Source of the DNA: Litoribacillus peritrichatus
GTDB lineage: Bacteria; Pseudomonadota; Gammaproteobacteria; Pseudomonadales; Litoribrevibacteraceae
Direction of reading: 5' to 3'
Assembly: GCF_039537985.1 (NCBI RefSeq)
Contig: NZ_BAABBN010000004.1
Span: 744,001 to 808,000, forward strand
DNA length: 64,000 nt
In this document: positions 34,367-42,408 of the stretch, in pieces
Layout: each line of letters opens with the position of its first letter
Position numbering within the stretch: position 1 is the first letter of the stretch
Made by a program: the position numbers and the translations under genes
Notes under the pieces: model-generated
The model's database searches: none
What the model was told of the DNA's origin: nothing
Seen by the model: only the letters and a program-made list of their open reading frames with translations

Positions 34367-34870
34367 ATGCCTGCGCCCGTACCAACTAAGTTCTTTAAGT
34401 CTACCGTGCTTCTTCTTGAAGTTCCCAGGTCTGAGTTTCTTGACGTCGCCAGATGTGAAGACCCTCTGAACGAATCCTCTCGTAATAGCTTTTTCAAATT
34501 ATTAAGAGGTCAGGCCTCTCAGCGTTTTGATGTCAGTATTAATCACAAACAAAAATATCGCCGACGGTTTAATGCGGCTGCATGGTTGTCGTTTAATCGT
34601 CCTCCGGACAAGCCTGTTGCTCTGATGTTAAGTTACCGAGACAGCAAAGGTGAGTTTTCTGTCATTGTGGATGAGTCAAACCCGGATGGCAGTGGCTCCA
34701 TGATGTTATCAGGAGAAGTAACACTGGAGTTTTACGGTGAACTCAAGTACTTGAGGGCGTGTTGCACCGGCATAGCGAAAACCCATGGCTTCTTCTTAGA
34801 TGAAGTGCATGTACACCGAATTACAACGAAAGTGGCGGGCGATAAAGGTCAATCCTCTATCGCGTCTTAG
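34367..34870 (+). CDS. Unknown protein, paralogue of the one at 31370-31840
   Basis: About 167 residues starting at an ATG with GGAGG ten bases before; the frame opens earlier at a TTG (34346) that would put the ribosome site inside the gene. MPAPVPTKFFKST aligns with the start of the first paralogue. RRFNAAAWLSFNRPPDKPVAL, LSYRDSKGEFSVIVDE, LSGEVTL and YLRACCTG align with its core (each cut to the conserved part). No domain recognised. The linker between start and core differs in sequence and length. It follows the TonB receptor gene by about 200 bases. Confidence 0.6.
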   Translation: MPAPVPTKFFKSTVLLLEVPRSEFLDVARCEDPLNESSRNSFFKLLRGQASQRFDVSINHKQKYRRRFNAAAWLSFNRPPDKPVALMLSYRDSKGEFSVIVDESNPDGSGSMMLSGEVTLEFYGELKYLRACCTGIAKTHGFFLDEVHVHRITTKVAGDKGQSSIAS

Positions 34871-34923
34871 CGTCTTAGTTTCCTGAGCTGAAATGTTTTT
34901 AGATTCAGTTGCTTAGCATAACC

Positions 34924-35661
34924 TCAACTTAAAAAGAACTGTTTGTCTTTAATGGCTTTGGCGTTCTTAACGTGCATCGTATTAATAATGGGTTGATTCA
35001 TCTTTAGTTTATGGTCGATAAAAATAGGCCGTTTCTTATTGAAGGTTTTCGCGAAGCTAAGGCTGTCGGCTTTCAAGGTATTTCGGTCTTCCGATAGAAA
35101 TTCGATGGCGCCAAACTCTTTAGCATTTTGTGCGGTGTATTTTTGGCCTGTGAGTATCATCTGGTAAAAGCTTTTCTGAGGAATGGCTTTGGTAATAACA
35201 TCCACCAGACCAGGCAGAAAAGGGATGCCCATATCCACTTCAGGAAAACACAGATAACCTTTATCGCCACGCATGATCCGAAAATCACATGCCGCAGCAA
35301 GCACACAACCGTTGCCGAAGGTGTGGCCGTTAATCGCTGCGATGGCGGGAATCGGGAAGCTCATCAATTTCTCATAGACTTTATCCATAGTGTATAAGAA
35401 GGTCTGTAAGGGCTCGAAATCCTGCTGCTGAATTAACCCTAAAAACCAAGGGACGTCGATGCCTTGCGACCAGTTTTTTGCATCGTCGGATGTGATGATT
35501 AACGACTTAAACTCAGGGTTCGATTCAACCTCTGTTAATGTGCTCAACAGTTGTTGAGAAAAGGCCAGGTTATGGCAATTTTTGCTGTTGTCTGTGCCAT
35601 CGTTCATGGTGATGATGGCGACTTTTCCTTCCGAAGAAAGCTGCACTAAACTGGATGACAT
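34924..35661 (-). CDS. Enoyl-CoA hydratase/isomerase family protein
   Basis: 245 residues of the crotonase fold. The oxyanion-hole segments are present: SQGIDVPWFL in place of the usual AGADI, and INGHTFGNGCVLAAACDFRIM. The usual catalytic glutamate region reads FPEVDMGIPFLPG. The LFLV-type active site is closest to the peroxisomal/PMD-like delta-isomerase group, so isomerase activity is possible. It lies 176 bases beyond the SDR gene on the same strand and may be the last gene of the terpene operon or separately transcribed. Confidence 0.75.
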   Translation of the reverse strand: MSSSLVQLSSEGKVAIITMNDGTDNSKNCHNLAFSQQLLSTLTEVESNPEFKSLIITSDDAKNWSQGIDVPWFLGLIQQQDFEPLQTFLYTMDKVYEKLMSFPIPAIAAINGHTFGNGCVLAAACDFRIMRGDKGYLCFPEVDMGIPFLPGLVDVITKAIPQKSFYQMILTGQKYTAQNAKEFGAIEFLSEDRNTLKADSLSFAKTFNKKRPIFIDHKLKMNQPIINTMHVKNAKAIKDKQFFLS

Positions 35662-35837
35662 AATAATTTCCTGTGGTGGACATCATAGCAGGTTGTTGAT
35701 TTTCTATCTGTGTTGCCTTGTTAAGCCTGCCTCGATAACGAAAATCAACAGCCCGCTAGGGTCGGCGGTTGGTTGTCAGCCTATGATGGAGTACAAATTC
35801 CCTGTATCTTGTTAAAAAAGCGCTGAGTCAGATACCA

Positions 35838-36713
35838 CTATAGGCCTTTTAATGGCGGTTGCTTTCCTGTGACGTAGGCTTCTTCGTCTTGAACAAACAA
35901 GTCAGGCATCAAAGGCGCGTCTAATTTGTCGGGGTTGGCACGATATTGATCAAAGTCGGTGGTGCCTCGCTCTCTCAAAAACTCTTCATCAATGATTAAT
36001 TGGCCGGTAATTTCGCGGTTGCCGGTATTCAATATCTCGGAGGCCGCATCTGCCATGATGGCTGGTGTTCTCGCGCCATTGATGGCTTGTTGACCGCCGA
36101 ATGAAATGGCTGACGTTGCAATAACGGTTCTTGGCCATAACGCATTAACACTGATGCCATAACGCTTGAACTCATCGGACATGCCCATGGTTAATATTGA
36201 CATGCCATATTTGGTCAGTGTGTATGGCGAATGGTTGCGTAACCACCGAGGGTCCATATCAATCGGCGGTGACAGGCTTAAAATGTGTGGGTTTTCGGAT
36301 TTCTTAAGATAGGGCAGCGCTTTTTGGGCACACAAGAAAGTGGCACGAAAGTTAACCTGCATCATTAGGTCGAACTTTTTGAGTGGTGTGGACTCTACGC
36401 CTGCCAGTGCGATGGCTCCGGCATTATTGATGATGACATCAATGCCGCCAAACTCATCGACAGCGGCCTGGATCATGTGTTCAACAGAGGCTTCATCACG
36501 GACATCCACCTGAACGGCAATGGCTCGCCCACCTGCACGAACGACTTCTTCGGCAACGGAGTGGATGGTGCCGGGCAGTTTGGGGTTCGGCTCGGATGTT
36601 TTTGCAGCAATCACTAAGTTAGCGCCTTGTTCGGCGAATTTAAGCGCCATTTCGCGACCAATTCCACGGCTGGCACCCGTAATGATGATGGTTTTATTGT
36701 TTAGGTTTGTCAT
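35838..36713 (-). CDS. atuG: Short-chain dehydrogenase/reductase, HSDL2-like (AtuG position)
   Basis: 291 residues. The cofactor loop TGASRGIGRE is at 12-21, NNAG at about 96-99 and the catalytic YTLTKYG at about 163-169. SLSPPIDMDPRWLRNHSPYT is typical of the HSDL2-like subgroup. Its start overlaps the carboxylase alpha-subunit stop by one base (TAATG), so it is coupled. In Pseudomonas aeruginosa atuG is an SDR gene placed right after atuF, hence the provisional symbol. It probably oxidises or reduces a hydroxy/keto intermediate of terpenoid acyl-CoA breakdown. Confidence 0.7.
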   Translation of the reverse strand: MTNLNNKTIIITGASRGIGREMALKFAEQGANLVIAAKTSEPNPKLPGTIHSVAEEVVRAGGRAIAVQVDVRDEASVEHMIQAAVDEFGGIDVIINNAGAIALAGVESTPLKKFDLMMQVNFRATFLCAQKALPYLKKSENPHILSLSPPIDMDPRWLRNHSPYTLTKYGMSILTMGMSDEFKRYGISVNALWPRTVIATSAISFGGQQAINGARTPAIMADAASEILNTGNREITGQLIIDEEFLRERGTTDFDQYRANPDKLDAPLMPDLFVQDEEAYVTGKQPPLKGL

Positions 36714-38758
36714 TATTTTGATTCCTGTTCCTTAAGTTCAATCAATACTTGTCTGGCGTTTACTTGTTGGCCTTGTTCAACGGAAATCGACTGAATGATA
36801 CCATCGCGAGGTGAGGTTAAGCTGTGCTCCATTTTCATGGCTTCTAGAATCACCAGAGGTTGGCCCTGGGTTACTGTGTCGCCTGGCTGGGCCATGACGT
36901 CGATGATGAGTCCATCCATAGACGCCTTCAAGTTGTCCGCCTGATTTTGATCGGACTGACTTGCCGGGCGCAAGGTGATGTCTTCAAACCAGTGATGTCG
37001 TCCATGATGAGCAAGATACAAGCGTTTGCGAGGGTTCAATATTCCTTGGTGTTCAATCAGGAAGTACACACTATGATCTTGCTGATTAAGCGTGATGTGC
37101 GCAAACTCCAGCTTACCTTCCAGTCGTTCGGATAGGATTTCGATAGCAAATTCTTCTCCGCCAATCATGACGGAGTGATTTGTCTGACCGTGTTCTGTAC
37201 TTGCCTCACTAAAATTTTGGCTAATGAGAACGCGTTGTTCATGCTCTCCTGACTTGAGCCAACACGGCTTAGGCCCCAAAGCAGCGGTGGACCAACTGGT
37301 TTGGCCTGCCAGTAGATAAGCGGCAATTGCCAGGGTATCTTCACCCGGAGGAGCGATCTGAATTGATGCGTTGTCTTTAAAGTCGTGCTCAATGAAGGCC
37401 GTCGTGGCTTCACCTTGAATGAATGACGGCGTCTTTAAAATCTCAGATAAGAAGTAGCGGTTGTCGGTCACGCCGACCAAGTGAGTGTGCTCAATCCCCT
37501 CAAGTAATTTTTGACGGGCCTGTTCGCGATCGTTGCCGTAAGCAATGAGTTTAGCCAACATGGGGTCATAAAACGGGCTGATAATCTGACCGCTTTGAAT
37601 GCCGCCGTCCACTCGAAAATCAACCAATTCTGCGGGTTGCCATAAACTGATTTCACCGGTTTGAGGGCAAAAATCATTGGCAGGGTCTTCTGCATAAAGA
37701 CGAACCTCAATAGCATGACCCTTGATCTGGATGTCTTCTTGTTTTAAGGGCAAGGCTTCACCGGATGCGACCCTAAGTTGCCACTCGACCAAATCTTGTC
37801 CTGTAATGAGTTCTGTAACCGGATGCTCAACCTGCAAGCGCGTGTTCATTTCCAGAAAGTAAAAATTCTGATCGGCATCCAGAAGGAACTCGACTGTTCC
37901 TGCACCACAATACTGGCAGGCTTTGGCGGCGTTAACGGCCGCTTGTCCCATGCGCTCCCGTAAAGCCGGAGATACGGCTGGAGAAGGGGCTTCTTCCACC
38001 ACCTTTTGGTGACGGCGCTGAACAGAGCAATCTCTTTCTCCCAGGTACACCGTATTGCCAAATTGGTCAGCAAAGATTTGGATTTCAATATGGCGAGGTG
38101 CGATGACGGCTTTTTCAATAATGAGTTCGCCACTGCCAAAGGCATTTATGGCTTCGCTACGGGCTGATTTAATGGCCGTTTCGAGCTGATCTGCATGACT
38201 TACTAACCGCATTCCGCGTCCGCCACCACCGGCTGATGCTTTCAGCATGACCGGCAAACCAATGTCCAGAGCGGCTGATTTTAATGCCTGATCAGACTGG
38301 TCTTCGCCTTGGTAGCCAGGGATACAGGGAACGCCTGAATCGAGCATCGCAATTTTAGATTGTCTCTTGGAACCCATTAACTCAATGGCTTCTGCAGATG
38401 GCCCGACAAATTGGATGCCAGCCTGGTCGCAGGCCTGAGTGAATGCAGCATTCTCAGACAGAAAACCGTAGCCAGGGTGAATGGCGTCTGAGTTGGTTGC
38501 TTTGGCTGCGTTGATGATCTTTTCAATGGACAAATAGCTTTCAGCAACGGGGGCTGCGCCGATATGAACGGCTTGATCTGCCATTTCGACGTGCGGTGCG
38601 TCTGCATCGGCGTCAGAGTATACGGCGACCGTGTTTATCCCCATCATTCGAGCGGTACGAATAACCCGACAAGCAATTTCGCCACGGTTGGCAATCAGTA
38701 ATTTTTTAACGGGGGTCTTCATATGACTGCTCATGTTACTGCTCATATTACTGCTCAT
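36713..38758 (-). CDS. atuF: Geranyl-CoA carboxylase biotin-containing alpha subunit (AtuF-like)
   Basis: 681 residues from the ATG at 38758. Biotin carboxylase domain: LIANRGEIACRVIRTA near the N-terminus, the ATP loop KASAGGGGRGMR and EMNTRLQVEHPVTE. The C-terminal biotinyl domain has ILEAMKMEHSL with the biotinylated lysine. It carboxylates biotin for transfer by the AtuC-like beta subunit. The frame is open to 38851, but an AGGAGT site precedes 38758 and the start overlaps the hydratase gene by 11 bases. The N-terminus has three MSSN/MSSH repeats giving four in-frame ATGs. The methylcrotonyl-CoA carboxylase alternative is disfavoured by AtuA in the operon. Confidence 0.82.
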   Translation of the reverse strand: MSSNMSSNMSSHMKTPVKKLLIANRGEIACRVIRTARMMGINTVAVYSDADADAPHVEMADQAVHIGAAPVAESYLSIEKIINAAKATNSDAIHPGYGFLSENAAFTQACDQAGIQFVGPSAEAIELMGSKRQSKIAMLDSGVPCIPGYQGEDQSDQALKSAALDIGLPVMLKASAGGGGRGMRLVSHADQLETAIKSARSEAINAFGSGELIIEKAVIAPRHIEIQIFADQFGNTVYLGERDCSVQRRHQKVVEEAPSPAVSPALRERMGQAAVNAAKACQYCGAGTVEFLLDADQNFYFLEMNTRLQVEHPVTELITGQDLVEWQLRVASGEALPLKQEDIQIKGHAIEVRLYAEDPANDFCPQTGEISLWQPAELVDFRVDGGIQSGQIISPFYDPMLAKLIAYGNDREQARQKLLEGIEHTHLVGVTDNRYFLSEILKTPSFIQGEATTAFIEHDFKDNASIQIAPPGEDTLAIAAYLLAGQTSWSTAALGPKPCWLKSGEHEQRVLISQNFSEASTEHGQTNHSVMIGGEEFAIEILSERLEGKLEFAHITLNQQDHSVYFLIEHQGILNPRKRLYLAHHGRHHWFEDITLRPASQSDQNQADNLKASMDGLIIDVMAQPGDTVTQGQPLVILEAMKMEHSLTSPRDGIIQSISVEQGQQVNARQVLIELKEQESK
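38714..38758 (-). repeat. 12-base tandem repeat at the start of the alpha-subunit gene
   Basis: ATGAGCAGTAAT-type units repeat three times, each starting with ATG and encoding MSSN, MSSN and MSSH. This gives several equivalent start codons and a stutter in the protein N-terminus. Confidence 0.85.
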
Positions 38759-39596
38759 GGAGTGACTCCTGTCCCGCTTGGGTCTTGGCTTCGGCCCAAC
38801 TCGGCTTGCGCTTTTGCATGAATGCCATTGCGCCTTCGCGGCCTTCACCATTTAATACGGCCTCAGCGAAGTCATTCGCGGCTTGATCCAGTATTGTGTC
38901 TAAACTGTCCAGTGAGCTGCATTCATTAACCGTATGAAGTAGCGCTTTGGTGGCTTTGTTGGCCTCTGGTCCGCATTTCAGGATTTGTTTGATGGCTTGG
39001 TTTAACGTTTCGTTCACCTGATCGGCGGTGACTTGTTGATGAATGACGCCCAACCTGACCGCCTCTTCACCTTTAAAGCGCTGGCCCATAAGCGCCAGTC
39101 GACGAGTTTGGGTCAGACCAATGCGTTTCACGACAAAAGGGGCAATTTGAGCGGGCAGGATGCCCAGCGATGTTTCTGGCAGACCGAAGACTGTCGTTTC
39201 GTCACACACAGCGTAATCAGAAACGCAGGCCAGCCCAAAGCCACCGCCCAGTACCGCACCTTCCAAAACACAGACGGTTACCAGGGGTAATTTATCCGCT
39301 AATTGAATCATGCGGCCAAAGGCGCGATTCAGCTCAGACAGCGCAGTGACTTTCTCATCTTGTGTTTCAAGCTTATTGGCTGACTGCATGTCTTTGATGT
39401 CGCCCCCGGCACAGAAGTTACCTTCGCAGCCTTTAAGAAGCAGAATGCGATAGTCGCTTTCAGCGGCGTGACTCATGACGTCCATCAGCTCATAAACCAT
39501 TTTCAGATTCATGGCGTTGGCCTGTTTCGGCCGGTTCAGGGTAACTTCGAGTATGGGTGACTGATCGTTTACCAGTAAGGTTTCAAATGTGTTCAT
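38748..39596 (-). CDS. atuE: Enoyl-CoA hydratase family, isohexenylglutaconyl-CoA hydratase (AtuE-like)
   Basis: 282 residues, crotonase fold. Oxyanion-hole segments are GNFCAGGDIKDM and GAVLGGGFGLACVSDYAV. The glutamate-bearing FGLPETSLGILPAQIAPFV follows. Position between the acyl-CoA dehydrogenase and the biotin carboxylase subunit is that of atuE in Pseudomonas, where the enzyme hydrates the carboxylated product. LiuC of the leucine pathway is the alternative homologue. Start and stop overlap or nearly abut their neighbours, so it is within one operon. Confidence 0.78.
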   Translation of the reverse strand: MNTFETLLVNDQSPILEVTLNRPKQANAMNLKMVYELMDVMSHAAESDYRILLLKGCEGNFCAGGDIKDMQSANKLETQDEKVTALSELNRAFGRMIQLADKLPLVTVCVLEGAVLGGGFGLACVSDYAVCDETTVFGLPETSLGILPAQIAPFVVKRIGLTQTRRLALMGQRFKGEEAVRLGVIHQQVTADQVNETLNQAIKQILKCGPEANKATKALLHTVNECSSLDSLDTILDQAANDFAEAVLNGEGREGAMAFMQKRKPSWAEAKTQAGQESLHEQ

Positions 39597-39607
39597 GGAC
39601 TGGCTTC

Positions 39608-40765
39608 CTATTTCTTTTTGCCGGGAAGGGTGCCCATCATCTTACAAATGATGCCGAGCATGATTTCATCCGCGCCGCCACCAATGGAACCCAGACGGTT
39701 ATCACGGAATGAGCGGCTGACAAAGTTGTCCCACATAAAGCCCATGCCACCCCAATACTGAAGGCAGGCATCCGAAACTTCACGGGTTAAACGGCCGGAC
39801 TTTAGCTTTGCCATGGATGCCAGTTTGGTTACGTCTTCACCGTTGATATAGCCTTCAACCCCTTGGTAGGTTAGGGCTCGTAATGCTTCCACTTCGGTTT
39901 GAAGCTCTGCCAGTCGGAAATGAATCACCTGATTGTCTATTAATGGTTGGCCAAAGGTTTCGCGTTCGCGGCAGTACTCAATGGTTTTCTCAATGCATTT
40001 GTCCATGTTTCTAAGTGACATGGCTGCAACGTATAAACGTTCTTCCTGGAACTGAAGCATTTGCATCATAAAGCCCATGCCTTCGCCCCCAATCCGGTTG
40101 CGCTGTGGAACCCGAACGTTATCAAAGAAAATCTGGGCTGTGTCGGAAGAGCGCATGCCCAATTTATTCAGCTTTTCTGAAAAAGATACGCCGGGCAGGT
40201 TGAGTGGTACGACAATCATGGATTTGTTCTGGTGCGGTTTACCTTCACTGGTGTTGGCCAGTACGCAGGCGAAGTCGGCCTGGGTGGAATTGGTGATCCA
40301 CATTTTACTGCCGTTGATGATGTAATCATCACCATCTTGTTTAGCGTGAGTTTTCAAACCGGCAACGTCGGAGCCTGCGCCGGTTTCGCTGACGGCGATG
40401 CACGAGACCATGTCCCCGGCAATTGCCGGTTTCAGGAATTCATCTCGTAATTCATCGCTGCCGAATCGAGCCAACGCAGGGGTTGCCATGTTGGTTTGAA
40501 CACCAATGGCCATAGGCACGCCGCCGCAATCAATACCGCCAAATTCTTCTGCGGCGACCATTTCATAGCTGTAATCCAGGCCCATTCCGCCAAACTGTTC
40601 TGGCTTGCTGATCCCTAATAACCCCAAGTCTCCCATTTTTTTAAAGACTTCCTTGGCCGGGAAAATGCCTGCTTTTTCCCACTCGTCTACGTTCGGGTTG
40701 ATTTCGTTTTCTACAAAGTTTCTAACGGTGCGTTTCAGTTCTTTATGTTCTTGAGTGAATCTCAT
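39608..40765 (-). CDS. atuD: Acyl-CoA dehydrogenase, citronellyl-CoA type (AtuD-like)
   Basis: 385 residues. FAD/acyl-CoA dehydrogenase signatures are CIAVSETGAGSDVAGLKT and KMWITNSTQADF. The C-terminal part has CLQYWGGMGFMWDN and RLGSIGGGADEIML; the last segment has a Gly-Ala where the catalytic glutamate of many short-chain enzymes stands (E-G-T), a pattern seen in AtuD/FadE-like branched or citronellyl-CoA enzymes (from memory). It forms the 2,3-double bond before carboxylation. It lies 23 bases after the AtuC-like gene. Confidence 0.8.
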   Translation of the reverse strand: MRFTQEHKELKRTVRNFVENEINPNVDEWEKAGIFPAKEVFKKMGDLGLLGISKPEQFGGMGLDYSYEMVAAEEFGGIDCGGVPMAIGVQTNMATPALARFGSDELRDEFLKPAIAGDMVSCIAVSETGAGSDVAGLKTHAKQDGDDYIINGSKMWITNSTQADFACVLANTSEGKPHQNKSMIVVPLNLPGVSFSEKLNKLGMRSSDTAQIFFDNVRVPQRNRIGGEGMGFMMQMLQFQEERLYVAAMSLRNMDKCIEKTIEYCRERETFGQPLIDNQVIHFRLAELQTEVEALRALTYQGVEGYINGEDVTKLASMAKLKSGRLTREVSDACLQYWGGMGFMWDNFVSRSFRDNRLGSIGGGADEIMLGIICKMMGTLPGKKK

Positions 40766-40788
40766 GATTTGTCTCCTTAATTAAGCCG

Positions 40789-42408
40789 TTAGAAACGAGC
40801 TACGCCAAATTGGTTGCTATTCAAAGGTTTGTTATCTGCTTGTTTACATATGTCTAAGAGCTCGATCATCAGACGACGAGTATCTCTTGGGTCGATCAGA
40901 CCGTCATCCCAAAGCCGGGCGGTGCCGAAGAGTGCGGTTGATCCTGCCTCCAGTTTTTGGGCTGTGGTTTGTTCGATCATATCCAAGGTCTTTTCGTCCG
41001 GTTCCATGCCCATCGCTCTTTGCTTTGCCTCTGTGACGATACGAAGTACTTTGCCTGCCTGGGCACCGCCCATAACGGCGGTTTTACTGTTTGGCCAGGC
41101 GAAGATGAATCTCGGATCGAGGCCCCGGCCGCACATGGCGTAATTGCCTGCGCCGTAAGAGCCACCCACTAAAATTGAAATCTTGGGGACTCGGGCATTC
41201 GCCACGGCTTGCAACATTTTTGAACCGTGTTTGATGATGCCGTTCTTTTCTGCATCTGTGCCCACCATGAAGCCGGTGGTGTTATGTAAAAATAACAGCG
41301 GGGTGTTGCTTTGGTCGCAAAGCTGAATGAATTGTGCCGCTTTGTTGGCGCCTTGCGGAGTGATTGGCCCGTTATTGCCGATGACAGCACAGGCCATACC
41401 GCCAAAGCGGACAAAGCCGCAAAGGGTTTGTTGATCAAACTGAGGTTTAAACTCTTGAAATTCAGAACCATCCACTAAGCGGGCAATGATTTCCCGAACG
41501 TCATAGGGCTTTTTCGGGTCCGCCGAAATTACGCCAAGCAACTCATCAATGCTGTACAGCGGTTCATCTGCATCGTGTTCTGTGGATGATGTTGTAACAT
41601 TTTCATTCCATGGCAGGCTGGCAATGACTTCCCGTGCTATACGAATTCCGTCGGCATCATTCTCGGCTAAGTAATCGGCTGTTCCGGCTTCGAACGCATG
41701 GAGTTCGGCACCACCAAGTGCTTCGTCGGTGGCGATTTCACCGGTCGCTGCCTTGAGCAAAGGTGGCCCGGCTAAGAACATTTTGGCCTGATTGCGAACT
41801 GCAATGACATAGTCGGACAAGCCGGGCTGATAAGCACCGCCAGCCGTAGCATTGCCATGAACAACTGTTATTTGCGGTATGCCCGCTGCGGATAGGCGAG
41901 ATTGGTTGGCAAATGCTCTGGCTCCGGGCACAAAGACATCCGTAGCGTAGTTCAGATTGGCTCCGCCAGATTCGGCCAGAGTAATGATCGGTAATTTATT
42001 TTCGAGCGCAATTTGCTGCAGTCGTAACGTTTTGTCCAGACCGGCTGGCGAGATGGTTCCGCCTTTAATAGCGCTGTTATTTACCTGAATCATGCAGCGA
42101 ACGCCGGAAACAAAACCGATGCCGCTGATTAAGCCGCCGCCTGCGGTGGTGCCGTCTTTGTCGTCGTGCATCTTGTATCCGGCCAGACCGCACAGCTCGA
42201 TGAAAGGTGAATCTTGATCGAGCAGCAGATTCAGGCGTTCGCGGGGCAGCAATTTGCCTTTTTTCTCGAATTTGGCACGGGATTTTTCTGCGGTATCCAA
42301 TACCGATTTTTCTATGGCTCTCAAACCTTGAATGCATTCCAGCAGTGCTGAATGATTTTCTGAGAACAGCTCAGATTGAGGTTGAATTTGGCTGTCTATG
42401 ACACTCAT
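40789..42408 (-). CDS. atuC: Geranyl-CoA carboxylase carboxyltransferase beta subunit (AtuC-like)
   Basis: 539 residues, acyl-CoA carboxyltransferase of two crotonase-like halves. GNATAGGAYQPGLSDYVI and FLAGPPLLKAATGE line the first active-site half, and NTTGFMVGTDAEKNGIIKHG and GSYGAGNYAMCGRG the second. The stretch GARAFANQSRLSA differs from the FGRIFFNQ seen in methylcrotonyl-CoA carboxylase and resembles geranyl-CoA carboxylases (comparison from memory). It transfers CO2 from biotin to geranyl-CoA. Its ATG at 42408 directly abuts the AtuA stop, with GGAGTGG inside the AtuA end. Confidence 0.83.
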   Translation of the reverse strand: MSVIDSQIQPQSELFSENHSALLECIQGLRAIEKSVLDTAEKSRAKFEKKGKLLPRERLNLLLDQDSPFIELCGLAGYKMHDDKDGTTAGGGLISGIGFVSGVRCMIQVNNSAIKGGTISPAGLDKTLRLQQIALENKLPIITLAESGGANLNYATDVFVPGARAFANQSRLSAAGIPQITVVHGNATAGGAYQPGLSDYVIAVRNQAKMFLAGPPLLKAATGEIATDEALGGAELHAFEAGTADYLAENDADGIRIAREVIASLPWNENVTTSSTEHDADEPLYSIDELLGVISADPKKPYDVREIIARLVDGSEFQEFKPQFDQQTLCGFVRFGGMACAVIGNNGPITPQGANKAAQFIQLCDQSNTPLLFLHNTTGFMVGTDAEKNGIIKHGSKMLQAVANARVPKISILVGGSYGAGNYAMCGRGLDPRFIFAWPNSKTAVMGGAQAGKVLRIVTEAKQRAMGMEPDEKTLDMIEQTTAQKLEAGSTALFGTARLWDDGLIDPRDTRRLMIELLDICKQADNKPLNSNQFGVARF

